Below, piece by piece: positions 9,408-18,627 of a stretch of DNA of 64,000 nt. Positions within the stretch are counted from its first letter, which is position 1. Every line of letters starts with the position of its first letter. The notes under the pieces were generated by a model. The model saw only the letters and a list, made by a program, of their open reading frames with translations, ran no database searches and had not been told where the DNA came from. Origin of the DNA: Pichia kudriavzevii (Eukaryota > Ascomycota > Pichiomycetes > Pichiales > Pichiaceae); assembly GCF_003054445.1 (NCBI RefSeq), contig NC_042508.1, positions 2,170,001 through 2,234,000 on the forward strand, read 5' to 3'. The position numbers were made by a program, and so were the translations under genes.

Positions 9408-10070
9408 ATGTTATTTAACCTTAAGTCACTCCTTTCTATTGCAGTTATTTTACAAGCTATTAATGCTGCACCAACTGAAGCCGGATATCCTCTACCTGGT
9501 TCGGACTCCCCTTCGGGTGCTTCATGTGTTTACGTGTATGCAGATGAGATAGCAAGTGATGACTTTCAACCAACCAAGTCAACTTTAACCACCGTATCTA
9601 CATTTTCTGCTGCTCAAGAGACTTACAACACAGGTACCGTTGAGATTACAACAGGAACGTACAACCCTATTACCACTTCAGAAGAGCAAAATACTGTTTC
9701 GACATCATCAACCGAAACATCTTCCTCAACTTCACCTGTTTCTACTTCAGTTTTCGGTTCTGAAGTTCATAAAGGTATTGCAACCTACTACGGTGTTGGT
9801 GTTGGTAACTGTGGCAAACGTTCTACTGACTCGGAATTTGTTTGCGCAATCTCTCAAAAAATGTACAACACTTTAGCAGACAGCTATTCTATTTCTCAAT
9901 ATTGCGGTCATATGATTAATGTCACTCACGATGGCAAAACCATTCAAGTCAAGGTTGTTGATTCATGTCCTGAATGTGACGAAAACCATCTTGATTTGAG
10001 TCCTGCGGCTTTTAACTCTCTCGCTGACCCAGTCCTTGGTATCATTGATATCGAATGGACATGGGCATAA
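9408..10070 (+). CDS. Secreted double-psi beta-barrel (RlpA/barwin-like) protein
   Basis: The 220 residues begin with a signal peptide (hydrophobic core in residues 4-18, likely cleavage after INA at about residue 20). A Ser/Thr-rich linker from about 55 to 118 is likely O-mannosylated. The C-terminal 100 residues form a double-psi beta-barrel domain: GIATYYGVGVGNCG, then an internal YCGHMINVTHDG, and the diagnostic VVDSCPECDENHLDLSPAAF. This domain occurs in expansins, barwin and bacterial RlpA. Fungal relatives are small secreted wall-associated proteins. No GPI signal is visible, so it is predicted to be released or held in the wall non-covalently. The ligand is unknown. Confidence 0.85.
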   Translation: MLFNLKSLLSIAVILQAINAAPTEAGYPLPGSDSPSGASCVYVYADEIASDDFQPTKSTLTTVSTFSAAQETYNTGTVEITTGTYNPITTSEEQNTVSTSSTETSSSTSPVSTSVFGSEVHKGIATYYGVGVGNCGKRSTDSEFVCAISQKMYNTLADSYSISQYCGHMINVTHDGKTIQVKVVDSCPECDENHLDLSPAAFNSLADPVLGIIDIEWTWA

Positions 10071-10364
10071 ACTTGAATGTGGTAATGATTGCTTGCATTC
10101 ATACACTTATTCTGTTCTTTTTCTGTGTTTTTTTGGTTGTTGTTTAGATTACGGCGATATGGTGTAAATTTCAGACTAAATATTCAGTTGTAATAAAACT
10201 AACTATTTTTTATTGAGAAATTTTTCTGATTGAGCAAAGCCACTATATAGTTAAACAATATAAGCCTGAACTAAACGCTAAATATAAAGTTTTGCTTCAA
10301 AAAATAATGTGAAATAAGTGTGGGTTATAATAGTTTTCAGAACACAGTTCAAAAAAAAAACCAA

Positions 10365-11828
10365 TCATGATTTAACCCATGGAACAAATTTAGAAGCTGG
10401 AGTTTGGAGACCTTCTTGCTTTGGAATATATTCAATCCTAGGATAGCTATTCAAGTTCTTTCTGAGAACAATTTGATAACAAGTAGCGGAACCTTGTCTT
10501 GAAATGATGGTAGAGTATGACAAGAAAAATTCCCAGATTCTGTACCATTTAACACCATACTTATTAACAACTAAATCTTTATTAGACAACCAGTTCTTAT
10601 ACCAGTTCCACAAGGTAGCAGAATAACAAACACCAATATTATCAATGGTAACAGTTTCAAAACCAGTCGCTTCTAAGCTGCCAATAACAAAATCTAATGG
10701 GGTTGAAGCATCTGCACCTGGAAAGATATACTTATTCATAAACAATCCCCAAATTAGATCCTCATATTGCCATGATTTTCTCAAACCTGCATACTGTAAA
10801 AAGAATAAACCATCATCATCTAGCATATCATATACTTGTTTTAAGAACGAAGAAAAATGTCTAACACCAACATGTTCAGACATTTCCAAACATGTAATCT
10901 TTTTATATTTCTTACCATCTTGTGGTAGAGGTGCATCCCTGTAATCACAGCAGACAATTCTAGATTGCTCTTCAGGAATATCGTACTTCTTTAGCCAGTT
11001 GTTACCCCACTCAGTTTGGTTTTTACCTAAAGTAACACCAGTCACATGAGCACCATATTGCGATGAAGCAAAAGTAGCAAAGGTACCCCAACCGCAGCCG
11101 AGATCTAAAACGGTATCACCTTCCTTCAAGTCAATCTTTTCGCAGACAACCTTCAACTTATTATCTTGCAATTGTTCTAAAGACTCTTGCTTGTTAATAT
11201 CATGAATAACACCAGAAGTGTAAACCATTCTTGGACCCAAAAACCAAGAGTAGAAATCATCACCCCTATCATAATGGTCTCTAACTTGTTCTTCATCTTG
11301 AGATCTGGTGTGCATAATAACCTCAGGAATCATACCAAAAAGAAAGAATTTGAACAAACCCCAAGTGAATGAGAATTGAGCCCAGTCGTGCCTGTATTCC
11401 ATAACATCTAATGCATCACCTTTGAAAGAAACCTTATTGGCAAAATATAATTCATGGAATGTTTCCATTGGAATCTTATTGTTACCTCTATACTTTGAAG
11501 CCAATTCTTCATCATGGAATTCTAAGTAATATTCAACGCCTCTATTTGGGAATTTGACCTTTTCGTTCAATCTTGGAGAATATGTGGACAGAATAGTCCA
11601 CCAAGCCATTAGGATTGGTAAGGCAAATAAAAGAAAAAAAAAGATAAAAGTTTTCAAACCCAGGCCCAAAGATTTGGTAACACGCCAAGGAATAAATAGC
11701 ATAATTGCTAATAAAATCCAGTTATTGAAATGTCTTGATCCTGCACCATCAGCTGGTAGAGGGGCATTATGAATTGCTGGATAATTGGTGATTTTCACAC
11801 CAACATCGTTCTTTTGTGGTGCCTCCAT
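10365..11828 (-). CDS. MTS1: Sphingolipid C9-methyltransferase
   Basis: SAM-dependent enzyme that adds the C9 methyl group to the sphingoid base of fungal glucosylceramide. The 487 residues start at the ATG at 11828; the frame extends to a TTG at 11894. Two adjacent hydrophobic segments at about residues 37-80 should anchor it in the ER membrane. A cyclopropane-fatty-acyl-synthase-type methyltransferase domain follows, with DHYDRGDDFYSWFLGPRMVYTSG, the SAM-binding VLDLGCGWGTFA at about 237-248, and CLEMSEHVG. S. cerevisiae lacks this pathway, so the gene marks a yeast lineage that makes glucosylceramide. It is divergent from YPF1 across about 314 bp. Confidence 0.95.
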   Translation of the reverse strand: MEAPQKNDVGVKITNYPAIHNAPLPADGAGSRHFNNWILLAIMLFIPWRVTKSLGLGLKTFIFFFLLFALPILMAWWTILSTYSPRLNEKVKFPNRGVEYYLEFHDEELASKYRGNNKIPMETFHELYFANKVSFKGDALDVMEYRHDWAQFSFTWGLFKFFLFGMIPEVIMHTRSQDEEQVRDHYDRGDDFYSWFLGPRMVYTSGVIHDINKQESLEQLQDNKLKVVCEKIDLKEGDTVLDLGCGWGTFATFASSQYGAHVTGVTLGKNQTEWGNNWLKKYDIPEEQSRIVCCDYRDAPLPQDGKKYKKITCLEMSEHVGVRHFSSFLKQVYDMLDDDGLFFLQYAGLRKSWQYEDLIWGLFMNKYIFPGADASTPLDFVIGSLEATGFETVTIDNIGVCYSATLWNWYKNWLSNKDLVVNKYGVKWYRIWEFFLSYSTIISRQGSATCYQIVLRKNLNSYPRIEYIPKQEGLQTPASKFVPWVKS

Positions 11829-12142
11829 CTTTAACGGTGATCGATTGAAGCTACTAAAATGGTCTAGCAAGGGAGGAGTGGGAAGAGAAAACAAGAATTA
11901 CAAAAAAAAACATTGGATATCTTCCGAATAAAAGTACGTGTTTTTTTTTTTAAGCTGTGAGGATGGTCCTTTTCTTAAGAACGAAAAAAACCACGTTACA
12001 AAATATCGATCAATTTTAGCAACAAAAGTATACGTGTTTCTGAGATTTGCTATTATTAACGCTACGGTGAAAAACTTTTTCTAAACACATTGTATTCTGT
12101 TCACTTATAAGGCACAATTGATAAATTGTGAAGGTGGGCGTA
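11829..12142. other. Divergent promoter MTS1 / YPF1
   Basis: A 314-bp region with oligo-T runs around 11941-11952 and no recognisable gene. It serves two genes that both encode ER membrane enzymes; co-regulation is only a possibility. Confidence 0.5.
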
Positions 12143-13645
12143 ATGGATAACGTATCTACTATATTCAATTTTACAGAAAAACTTGGGGGTTGGGGAGCAC
12201 TAGCACCTATTGGAAATTTGACTGATGAGATCACTTATTTAGTATTTGATAATCAATTGATTAAAACTACTGTTGGGATAACGAACTTATCGCAGTTGCT
12301 TTTGATATATATGTCTATTTTTGCAATTACCTTAGGGAGTTATGCATCTATTCAGATACCACCAAATGCATTGCCACCAAGCGAAGACCATCCATTATTT
12401 GACCCAACTGATAAAGACTGTATGCCTATTGAAAAAGGCCAAGAAATAAGTACAGGTATTGCTCTTATTTTACCAGTCCTAGCAGGTATGGCGCTGTTAT
12501 GCATGTATTACTTTGCGAAAAAACATGGTGGTGACACTATATCTTATTTTTTTTCCAAATATGTCATCATCATTTCATTCACTTCGGTTAGTTTTATGAT
12601 TGGTTACGTGTACAATAATATTTGTAGAAATATTGCAAACAAGTATGGTATACAACCCAATGTGTTGAACAAGAGGTATGCTATCACATTATCCGAAGAT
12701 GTTACTATCCATCCGATAGGGATAGAACCAGAACTGGCATTACCCCAAGACACAGAAGAGGAGAGGATAATTAGGGAGGAAAAGTTACTTGAAAACAGGG
12801 AACCAATTAGTCCAAAAAATCAGTTGGTAAATGTCTACTTAACTTCGGGCAATGTACTGGGGTACTTTGTGGGAATTGTATTTTCTGTCTTATTCAAATA
12901 TTACAATGGCGAAAATAATTGGATACTGAATAATATACTTGGGGTTTGTGTTGTTGTTACAGGAATTAAGTCGACAAAAGTCCCAAATTTTAAAATTGCT
13001 ACTATATTACTGACCTTGTTCTTTGTTTACGATATTTATTTCGTTTTCGGCACTGATGTAATGGTCACTGTTGCAACTCAAGTTGAAATTCCTGTAAAAT
13101 TGATTATGCCACATTATGTGAACAGAGAGACTGATGAGGTCAAATTATCAATTCTTGGATTGGGAGACCTGGCATTGCCTGGTATCTTCATTGCTTTGTG
13201 TCTAAGGTTTGACTTATTTAGACACCATGGAAATTTCCCTAATACTGAGTTCCATTTATTACAGAGGTTTGAACGACCATATTTTAAGGCTGCCATGTTT
13301 GGATATGTTGGTACTTTATTATTAACCCTTAAAGTGGCTGAAATTTACAAAGTTGGCCAACCTGCACTGCTATATCTTTGCCCAGGAATAATAATCAGTG
13401 TATTTACAACTGCATTGTCTAAGGGAGAATTCGGGAAGCTGTGGGAGTACCAGGAGATGGAAGAAGAGCTTACGTATAAGAAAACCGAGGAAAGTTTATG
13501 TTCAGAAGAGACGCTACGTTTAGTGTCAGAAATCAACGAGAATAATAGTGATGATTCTGAAGATCCAGATTACGAAATACAAGAAGAGGAAAACGACGAC
13601 GACGACGATGACGATGACGACGGACAAGAGGAACAAGAAGAATAA
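12143..13645 (+). CDS. YPF1: Signal peptide peptidase, intramembrane aspartyl protease
   Basis: Presenilin/SPP-family intramembrane protease of the ER, like S. cerevisiae Ypf1. From the ATG at 12143 it has 500 residues (an in-frame GTG lies at 12128). The catalytic pair is visible: YD in FFVYDIYFVF (Asp297) and GLGD in LGLGDLALPG (Asp342), followed by the PAL motif in GQPALLYL. At least seven hydrophobic segments span the first 430 residues. The C-terminal tail is very acidic with a nine-residue Asp run. Family role: cleavage of remnant signal peptides and ER-associated degradation of membrane proteins such as the zinc transporter Zrt1. Confidence 0.93.
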   Translation: MDNVSTIFNFTEKLGGWGALAPIGNLTDEITYLVFDNQLIKTTVGITNLSQLLLIYMSIFAITLGSYASIQIPPNALPPSEDHPLFDPTDKDCMPIEKGQEISTGIALILPVLAGMALLCMYYFAKKHGGDTISYFFSKYVIIISFTSVSFMIGYVYNNICRNIANKYGIQPNVLNKRYAITLSEDVTIHPIGIEPELALPQDTEEERIIREEKLLENREPISPKNQLVNVYLTSGNVLGYFVGIVFSVLFKYYNGENNWILNNILGVCVVVTGIKSTKVPNFKIATILLTLFFVYDIYFVFGTDVMVTVATQVEIPVKLIMPHYVNRETDEVKLSILGLGDLALPGIFIALCLRFDLFRHHGNFPNTEFHLLQRFERPYFKAAMFGYVGTLLLTLKVAEIYKVGQPALLYLCPGIIISVFTTALSKGEFGKLWEYQEMEEELTYKKTEESLCSEETLRLVSEINENNSDDSEDPDYEIQEEENDDDDDDDDDGQEEQEE

Positions 13646-13956
13646 GAGGAGGAGGCGGAGGAATAATATGGTGATGCAGATATGGTAAGATGAAGATATT
13701 AACGAAAACGTTGTGGTAGGTAAAGAAATGTAACATAAACTAAAAGGGCCCACACTTAAGATTCTTTGTAGAGCCTAGATATTTGTACTAATATATAAGA
13801 AATACAAGACTTTAGAACAGTAATTCCTCGTTCTGCAATCATAAAAACCCCAAATCGAGAAAGAGTTTTTTTTGTTCAAGTTTTAAATTTTTCATAAAAT
13901 TTTAAACATCTAAAGAGATACTGTCAAGGTTAATTTGTTCAGCAAGTCAGGACACC
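13646..13956. other. YPF1-RIO2 intergenic region
   Basis: YPF1 terminator and RIO2 promoter in 311 bp. Short minus-strand frames running into the acidic tail of YPF1 are reverse complements of GA-rich coding sequence, not genes. Nothing else is seen. Confidence 0.5.
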
Positions 13957-15234
13957 ATGAAGTTAGACACTACATATATGAGATACCTCAGTCCTGATGA
14001 CTGGAAGGTACTCCAAGCTGTTGAAAAAGGATCAAATAATCACGAAGTTGTCCCGACGAAATTGATTGGGCAGTTGGCGCATTTAAAGAGTGGATTGGGT
14101 ACGACAAACAAGTGTATCGGAGACTTGGCCAAGATCAATTTAATTTCGAGATTACGAAATGCAGCATATGATGGCTATAGAATTACATATAACGGGTTTG
14201 ATTTTGTCGCCTTAAAGACATTACACCAGCATGGTAATATTGAAGAGTTAGAACATACAATTGGTGTTGGTAAGGAGTCCGATATCTATAGTTGCAAGAC
14301 AAAGGATGGTGTCAAAAGGGTTTTGAAAATCCACAGACTAGGTAGGATCAGTTTTAGAACAGTTCGTAATAAACGTGATTACTTAAAGATCGGTAAAGGT
14401 GGATCATGGATGTATCTATCGAAGCTTGCTGCACAAAGAGAGTATGAATTCATGAACATACTATACAGGAACGGATTTGATGTGCCGACCCCGTATGACT
14501 GTTCCAGACACTTGGTGTTAATGGAATTGATTCCTGGATTTCCGATGAGACAATTATACAACCATCATAATTATGAGAAATTATACTGTGATTTGATGAA
14601 GTTCATTGTCAAGCTAGCAAATAATGGATTAATTCATTGTGACTTCAACGAATATAATATCATGATTATCGATAAGGAGATTGCGGATAAAGAGGAGAAG
14701 AGAGACTTCATTGTTATCGATTTCCCGCAATGTATTAGTATTGAGCATCCTGATGCATCCTTTTACTTCAAGAGAGATGTGGATTGTATCCGGAGATTTT
14801 TCAAGCGTCGATTTGGATATAAACCCAAAAAAGTCGATAACATGATGTTAGACGAGGACGGGTTTGGTAATGGATTCAAATATGGATATCCTGTGTTTGA
14901 AAGAGATGTTGAAAGAGTTAATGATTTGGATGTCCAAGTAAAAGCTTCTGGTTATAAACGCAAGTTGAACAATGAAGATTTGGACCTACAAGGTGCTGTA
15001 AAGAGCATGAACACTTCTGGGGAGGAGGAATGGAACAGTGATGACGATGATGATGAAGAAAGTGACGAAAGTGACGAAAGTGATTACTATTCTTACGATG
15101 AAGGCGAAGAAACAGATGATAGTGAGGGAGCCCAAGAGGGAGAGGAAGACGAAAATGAACGAATCATTGAAGCTCTAAGTAGTGGTGTTGGTGAACTCAA
15201 GATGGACTCTTTAGGTAATTATATTCTTGAATAG
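13957..15234 (+). CDS. RIO2: RIO2 atypical protein kinase/ATPase, 40S maturation
   Basis: Required for late cytoplasmic maturation of the 40S subunit, in the same pathway as NOB1 at the other end of this window. The 425 residues have the N-terminal winged helix (about 1-90, opening DTTYMRYLSPDDWKVLQAVE) and the RIO kinase fold: the ATP loop GVGKESDIY, the lysine in VLKIHRLGR, the catalytic loop LIHCDFNEYN near 224-233, and the metal-binding IDFPQ. The C-terminal 90 residues are Asp/Glu/Ser-rich, as in the family. The length equals that of S. cerevisiae Rio2. Confidence 0.97.
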   Translation: MKLDTTYMRYLSPDDWKVLQAVEKGSNNHEVVPTKLIGQLAHLKSGLGTTNKCIGDLAKINLISRLRNAAYDGYRITYNGFDFVALKTLHQHGNIEELEHTIGVGKESDIYSCKTKDGVKRVLKIHRLGRISFRTVRNKRDYLKIGKGGSWMYLSKLAAQREYEFMNILYRNGFDVPTPYDCSRHLVLMELIPGFPMRQLYNHHNYEKLYCDLMKFIVKLANNGLIHCDFNEYNIMIIDKEIADKEEKRDFIVIDFPQCISIEHPDASFYFKRDVDCIRRFFKRRFGYKPKKVDNMMLDEDGFGNGFKYGYPVFERDVERVNDLDVQVKASGYKRKLNNEDLDLQGAVKSMNTSGEEEWNSDDDDDEESDESDESDYYSYDEGEETDDSEGAQEGEEDENERIIEALSSGVGELKMDSLGNYILE

Positions 15235-15780
15235 TTGTGTAAAGCGAATATGCAAATAGATTTGTTTTATAATTATGCATCTTTTTGAAAGAGGTTTAGA
15301 GGCAAAGTTCTTGCATACAATATTGTGATTGTTTTAATGTCATTCTTGATTTTCATAAAGAGATTAAAAAAAAAAAAAAAAAAACTTATAAAATTGAGTA
15401 GAACCATTTATATATAAGACAAAGATTGTCTGTATTAGTCCTCAACACACTAAACCTTACATACTTAGGGTAAATTTGCTAATAGAGTGATATGTTCATG
15501 AGAACTCCAACGACAACACAACCACCTATTTGCACAACAAACACCATTGTCGCACGCTGCGCGCCCTAGAAGTAGAAAGAAAGGGAAATGACATTAAGAG
15601 AATCATACCCCGTGCCCGTAACGCCGAAAAAATCACACCCCGTCCCCCACACCTTAAAACCTCAACCGCTTAACACCGCCACACCCTTTCTCTTTATAAA
15701 CGCCGTTTGCATTACTCATTCTTCTTATAAACCGCACCCCCCAAAACGCGGAATAGCTTCAACCCCCCAATCAGATATGA

Positions 15781-15794
15781 GTTTCCCGGGAAAC
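15781..15794. promoter_or_regulatory. 14-bp perfect palindrome in the ADH promoter
   Basis: GTTTCCCGGGAAAC reads the same on both strands and sits 35 bp upstream of the TATAAA at 15829. It is probably a binding site for a dimeric factor. CCG-containing sites bound by Zn2Cys6 proteins are one option; no named yeast site matches exactly. Confidence 0.45.
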
Positions 15795-15828
15795 CCGCTT
15801 TTCCCGACAGCCCCACAAGGGGTTGGTC

Positions 15829-15834
15829 TATAAA
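15829..15834 (+). promoter_or_regulatory. TATA box of the ADH gene
   Basis: TATAAA followed by AGAGG, about 195 bp before the ATG at 16029, a normal distance for a yeast TATA element given the T-rich initiation region near 15900-15960. Confidence 0.55.
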
Positions 15835-16028
15835 AGAGGACGTTTTCCCCGTCATCGAGATTGAAGATTCTTACAGGCCCATTTATTCAAATTGGAGTTG
15901 ATTCTTCTTGTCTTTACTTTCTTTCTCTCTTTTTCTTCCTTTTTTTATATTATCTTTTGTCAAGCCTGGTTCCCTAAGTTGAACTCTCTTTTCTTGTGAT
16001 CCTCCTATATAGATACGCCTTGCCAAAT

Positions 16029-17159
16029 ATGTTTGCATCAACCTTCAGAAGTCAAGCTGTAAGAGCTGCAAGATTTACTAGATTCCAATCCACTTTTGCC
16101 ATTCCAGAGAAGCAAATGGGTGTTATCTTTGAAACTCATGGTGGTCCTTTACAATACAAGGAAATTCCAGTTCCAAAACCAAAGCCAACTGAAATTTTAA
16201 TCAATGTTAAATACTCTGGTGTCTGCCATACCGATTTACACGCATGGAAAGGTGACTGGCCATTACCAGCAAAGTTACCCCTAGTTGGTGGTCACGAAGG
16301 TGCGGGCATTGTTGTTGCGAAAGGTTCTGCAGTTACCAACTTTGAGATTGGCGATTATGCTGGTATTAAGTGGTTAAACGGTTCATGTATGTCATGTGAA
16401 TTCTGTGAACAAGGTGATGAATCTAACTGTGAACATGCCGATTTGAGTGGTTATACTCATGATGGTTCTTTCCAACAATATGCCACTGCTGACGCTATTC
16501 AAGCTGCAAAGATCCCAAAGGGTACCGACTTATCTGAAGTTGCCCCAATTTTATGTGCTGGTGTTACTGTCTATAAAGCTTTGAAAACTGCTGATTTAAG
16601 AGCAGGTCAATGGGTTGCGATTTCTGGTGCCGCTGGTGGTCTAGGTTCTCTTGCTGTCCAATATGCAAAGGCAATGGGTCTAAGAGTTTTAGGTATCGAT
16701 GGTGGTGAAGGTAAAAAGGAACTTTTTGAACAATGTGGTGGTGATGTGTTTATCGATTTTACCAGATACCCAAGAGATGCACCTGAAAAGATGGTTGCTG
16801 ATATTAAGGCTGCAACTAACGGTTTGGGTCCACACGGTGTTATCAATGTCTCTGTCTCCCCAGCTGCTATCTCTCAATCATGTGACTATGTTAGAGCAAC
16901 TGGTAAGGTTGTCCTTGTCGGTATGCCATCTGGTGCTGTCTGTAAGTCTGATGTCTTCACTCATGTTGTTAAATCTTTACAAATTAAAGGTTCTTATGTT
17001 GGTAACAGAGCAGATACCAGAGAAGCTTTGGAATTCTTTAATGAAGGTAAGGTCAGATCTCCAATCAAGGTTGTCCCATTATCTACTTTACCTGAAATTT
17101 ACGAATTGATGGAGCAAGGTAAGATTTTAGGTAGATACGTTGTTGATACTTCTAAATAA
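16029..17159 (+). CDS. ADH3: Alcohol dehydrogenase, mitochondrial (ADH3-type)
   Basis: Zinc- and NAD-dependent medium-chain alcohol dehydrogenase interconverting ethanol and acetaldehyde. The 376 residues from the ATG at 16029 begin with a presequence rich in R, S, T and F and lacking acids (to about residue 25), indicating the mitochondrial matrix, where Adh3 takes part in the ethanol-acetaldehyde redox shuttle. Catalytic zinc ligands are seen in GVCHTDLH and GGHEGAG. The structural zinc cysteines lie in [16 protein letters not shown], and the NAD fold has [19 protein letters not shown]. The rest is nearly collinear with yeast Adh1. The name follows the presequence; in other yeasts the numbering of ADH paralogues differs. 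Confidence 0.93.
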   Translation: MFASTFRSQAVRAARFTRFQSTFAIPEKQMGVIFETHGGPLQYKEIPVPKPKPTEILINVKYSGVCHTDLHAWKGDWPLPAKLPLVGGHEGAGIVVAKGSAVTNFEIGDYAGIKWLNGSCMSCEFCEQGDESNCEHADLSGYTHDGSFQQYATADAIQAAKIPKGTDLSEVAPILCAGVTVYKALKTADLRAGQWVAISGAAGGLGSLAVQYAKAMGLRVLGIDGGEGKKELFEQCGGDVFIDFTRYPRDAPEKMVADIKAATNGLGPHGVINVSVSPAAISQSCDYVRATGKVVLVGMPSGAVCKSDVFTHVVKSLQIKGSYVGNRADTREALEFFNEGKVRSPIKVVPLSTLPEIYELMEQGKILGRYVVDTSK

Positions 17160-17550
17160 TGAAGATGAAGAAAACAGCAAACTTTTTATGACTACCCCCA
17201 ACCATCTAACGATTTATGATCTATATATAGCTTTCTAGAACATCCATTTATTTATTCACTTACTCATGTATTTATATTATACAATACAGAATAACTAATT
17301 ACAATGTGTACATTTTTTTTTCATTACCATAATGTATGCGTTGAGCCTCTTGCACCTTCTTTATTAGGAAATCAGTTGAAAAATTTCCGGATTGTCTTTA
17401 TTATTGGCCCATTTTTTTTTGGTCACACCTTTATTTTTGTACACTTCTCGGGCAAAGCAAAAACTATAGTACCGGATAGGCCTTTAAGAAACTCCAGTGT
17501 TTATGATTTTAGTTGGTGTGCCATCTACACGTTCTCTTAGTTTCTTTATC
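17160..17550. other. Intergenic region ADH to small unknown gene
   Basis: ADH terminator and upstream region of the next gene. The next frame is open to a GTG at 17497 and has an ATG at 17503, both earlier than the start chosen. A 78-residue frame at 17304 is hydrophobic, low in information and judged non-coding. Confidence 0.5.
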
Positions 17551-18066
17551 ATGTCACAGAAAGCAAGCATGCAAACCCTTACAAAAAATAACAACATACA
17601 AATGCCTAAACAACTGGACTATAATGATGGTGAGTCAGTTACGAAAAAAGCAAGTGGGTTAATACGATTTCGTAAGGGACAGTCTGAGGAAGACTACAAT
17701 TTTCAAAAGGAGCAGTTCTGGTCCACGGGTCCTTTAGTACAGAATCACACATTTGTGACTGAATTTGTTGAAAAGTTTATTGAAAACACAATTAGTGAAG
17801 ATTATTCAATCACAGATCGATCGAAAATAGAACGTGAAACAATCATACACGGATTGGAGAAGCTGTATTTTCAAAGGGAATATGAGCGATGTCTAAAAGA
17901 TGTTCAACTATTGAAGGACAATATCGATAAGTTCAATCCTAATTTGGATCTTAATGCAAAGAAGAATAAGAATTTGAAAAGAATTTATAATGAGCTGAAT
18001 TATATTTCTTCGATGTGCATCAAAAAGATCCATGAAAGTAACGAAAAGAAACTGGGGGAAATCTAA
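17551..18066 (+). CDS. Small hypothetical protein
   Basis: I do not recognise this 171-residue protein. The start at 17551 (MSQKASMQTL) is preferred. An upstream in-frame ATG at 17503 would add 16 hydrophobic residues (MILVGVPSTRSLSFFI), which could also be a targeting signal, so the start is uncertain. The middle has aromatic and charged blocks (EEDYNFQKEQFWSTGPLVQNHTFV). The C-terminal half is strongly helical and basic (YFQREYERCLKDVQLLKDNI), suggesting a helical-repeat or complex subunit. It is convergent with POP7, with 48 bp between stop codons. Confidence 0.6.
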   Translation: MSQKASMQTLTKNNNIQMPKQLDYNDGESVTKKASGLIRFRKGQSEEDYNFQKEQFWSTGPLVQNHTFVTEFVEKFIENTISEDYSITDRSKIERETIIHGLEKLYFQREYERCLKDVQLLKDNIDKFNPNLDLNAKKNKNLKRIYNELNYISSMCIKKIHESNEKKLGEI

Positions 18067-18114
18067 TAATTTACAATTTCAATATACACCTCTATATCCT
18101 TTAATGTAATGGCT

Positions 18115-18627
18115 TTATAAATAAACACGAACTTCTACAGCACCGACGTTTCTTTTTCTTACCAGCTCTTCTTCTTCTTCTTCTTCTTCTTCTTCTTCTT
18201 CTTCTTCTTCTTCTTCTTTCTCACCATCATTGCCATTTTCCTTTTTTCTTATTTGCTCTTGATCCTCTGTTTTTTCAATTTGGACAAACTCATCTAATAC
18301 ACCAACACTTTTAGTAAATATGTCTACTTGAAAGTTTTCTTCAAACTTAAAATGTAATCCAATATTAATTACCTTGTTTATCGATTTACCCATTCCTTTA
18401 ACAGTGATGTAATTAGTTTTCTTACTAATATTCCCCCTTCGTACTAAGGTACCCTTTTTATTAGGTATATCATCAAACTTCAAAATCATTTTCTCGATTC
18501 TTTTGATTGCTGATATAAATGGTGTATTTGTCTTAATATATAATGTTGTGTCCAATTCTGTGTGCACATAAGGACGTAATGGTGCATGCTTAATGATTTG
18601 TGTTTTTTTAGATTCTCTCCTGGCCAT
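18115..18627 (-). CDS. POP7: RNase P and RNase MRP subunit Pop7 (Rpp20)
   Basis: Alba-family RNA-binding subunit shared by nuclear RNase P (tRNA 5' processing) and RNase MRP (rRNA processing). The 170 residues match yeast Pop7 from memory at both ends: TTLYIKTNTPFISAIKRIEK, VKGMGKSINKVINIGLHF, FTKSVGVLDE, and the C-terminal RKRNVGAVEVRVYL. Between the core and the last strand sits a run of about 17 glutamates encoded by a near-perfect TTC repeat on the plus strand, which makes the protein longer than S. cerevisiae Pop7 (140). Confidence 0.9.
   Translation of the reverse strand: MARRESKKTQIIKHAPLRPYVHTELDTTLYIKTNTPFISAIKRIEKMILKFDDIPNKKGTLVRRGNISKKTNYITVKGMGKSINKVINIGLHFKFEENFQVDIFTKSVGVLDEFVQIEKTEDQEQIRKKENGNDGEKEEEEEEEEEEEEEEEEELVRKRNVGAVEVRVYL
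18166..18216. repeat. TTC trinucleotide repeat coding for poly-Glu in POP7
   Basis: About 17 repeat units (one CTC, otherwise TTC) read as consecutive glutamates on the minus strand. Likely length-variable between strains. Confidence 0.85.

Larger units (their letters stand above)
15235..16028. other. ADH upstream region, C-rich regulated promoter
   Basis: A 794-bp region. The distal part has a run of 19 A at 15366-15384. The proximal part is unusually C-rich on the plus strand (15600-15830). It carries a 13-bp near-repeat AATCAYACCCCGT at 15601-15613 and 15631-15643, a CCAAT box at 15767-15771, a 14-bp palindrome at 15781-15794, an AGGGG core at 15818-15822 and TATAAA at 15829-15834. The in-frame GTG at 15996 is not taken as a start. 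This is the layout of a strong, carbon-source-regulated promoter. Confidence 0.6.
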
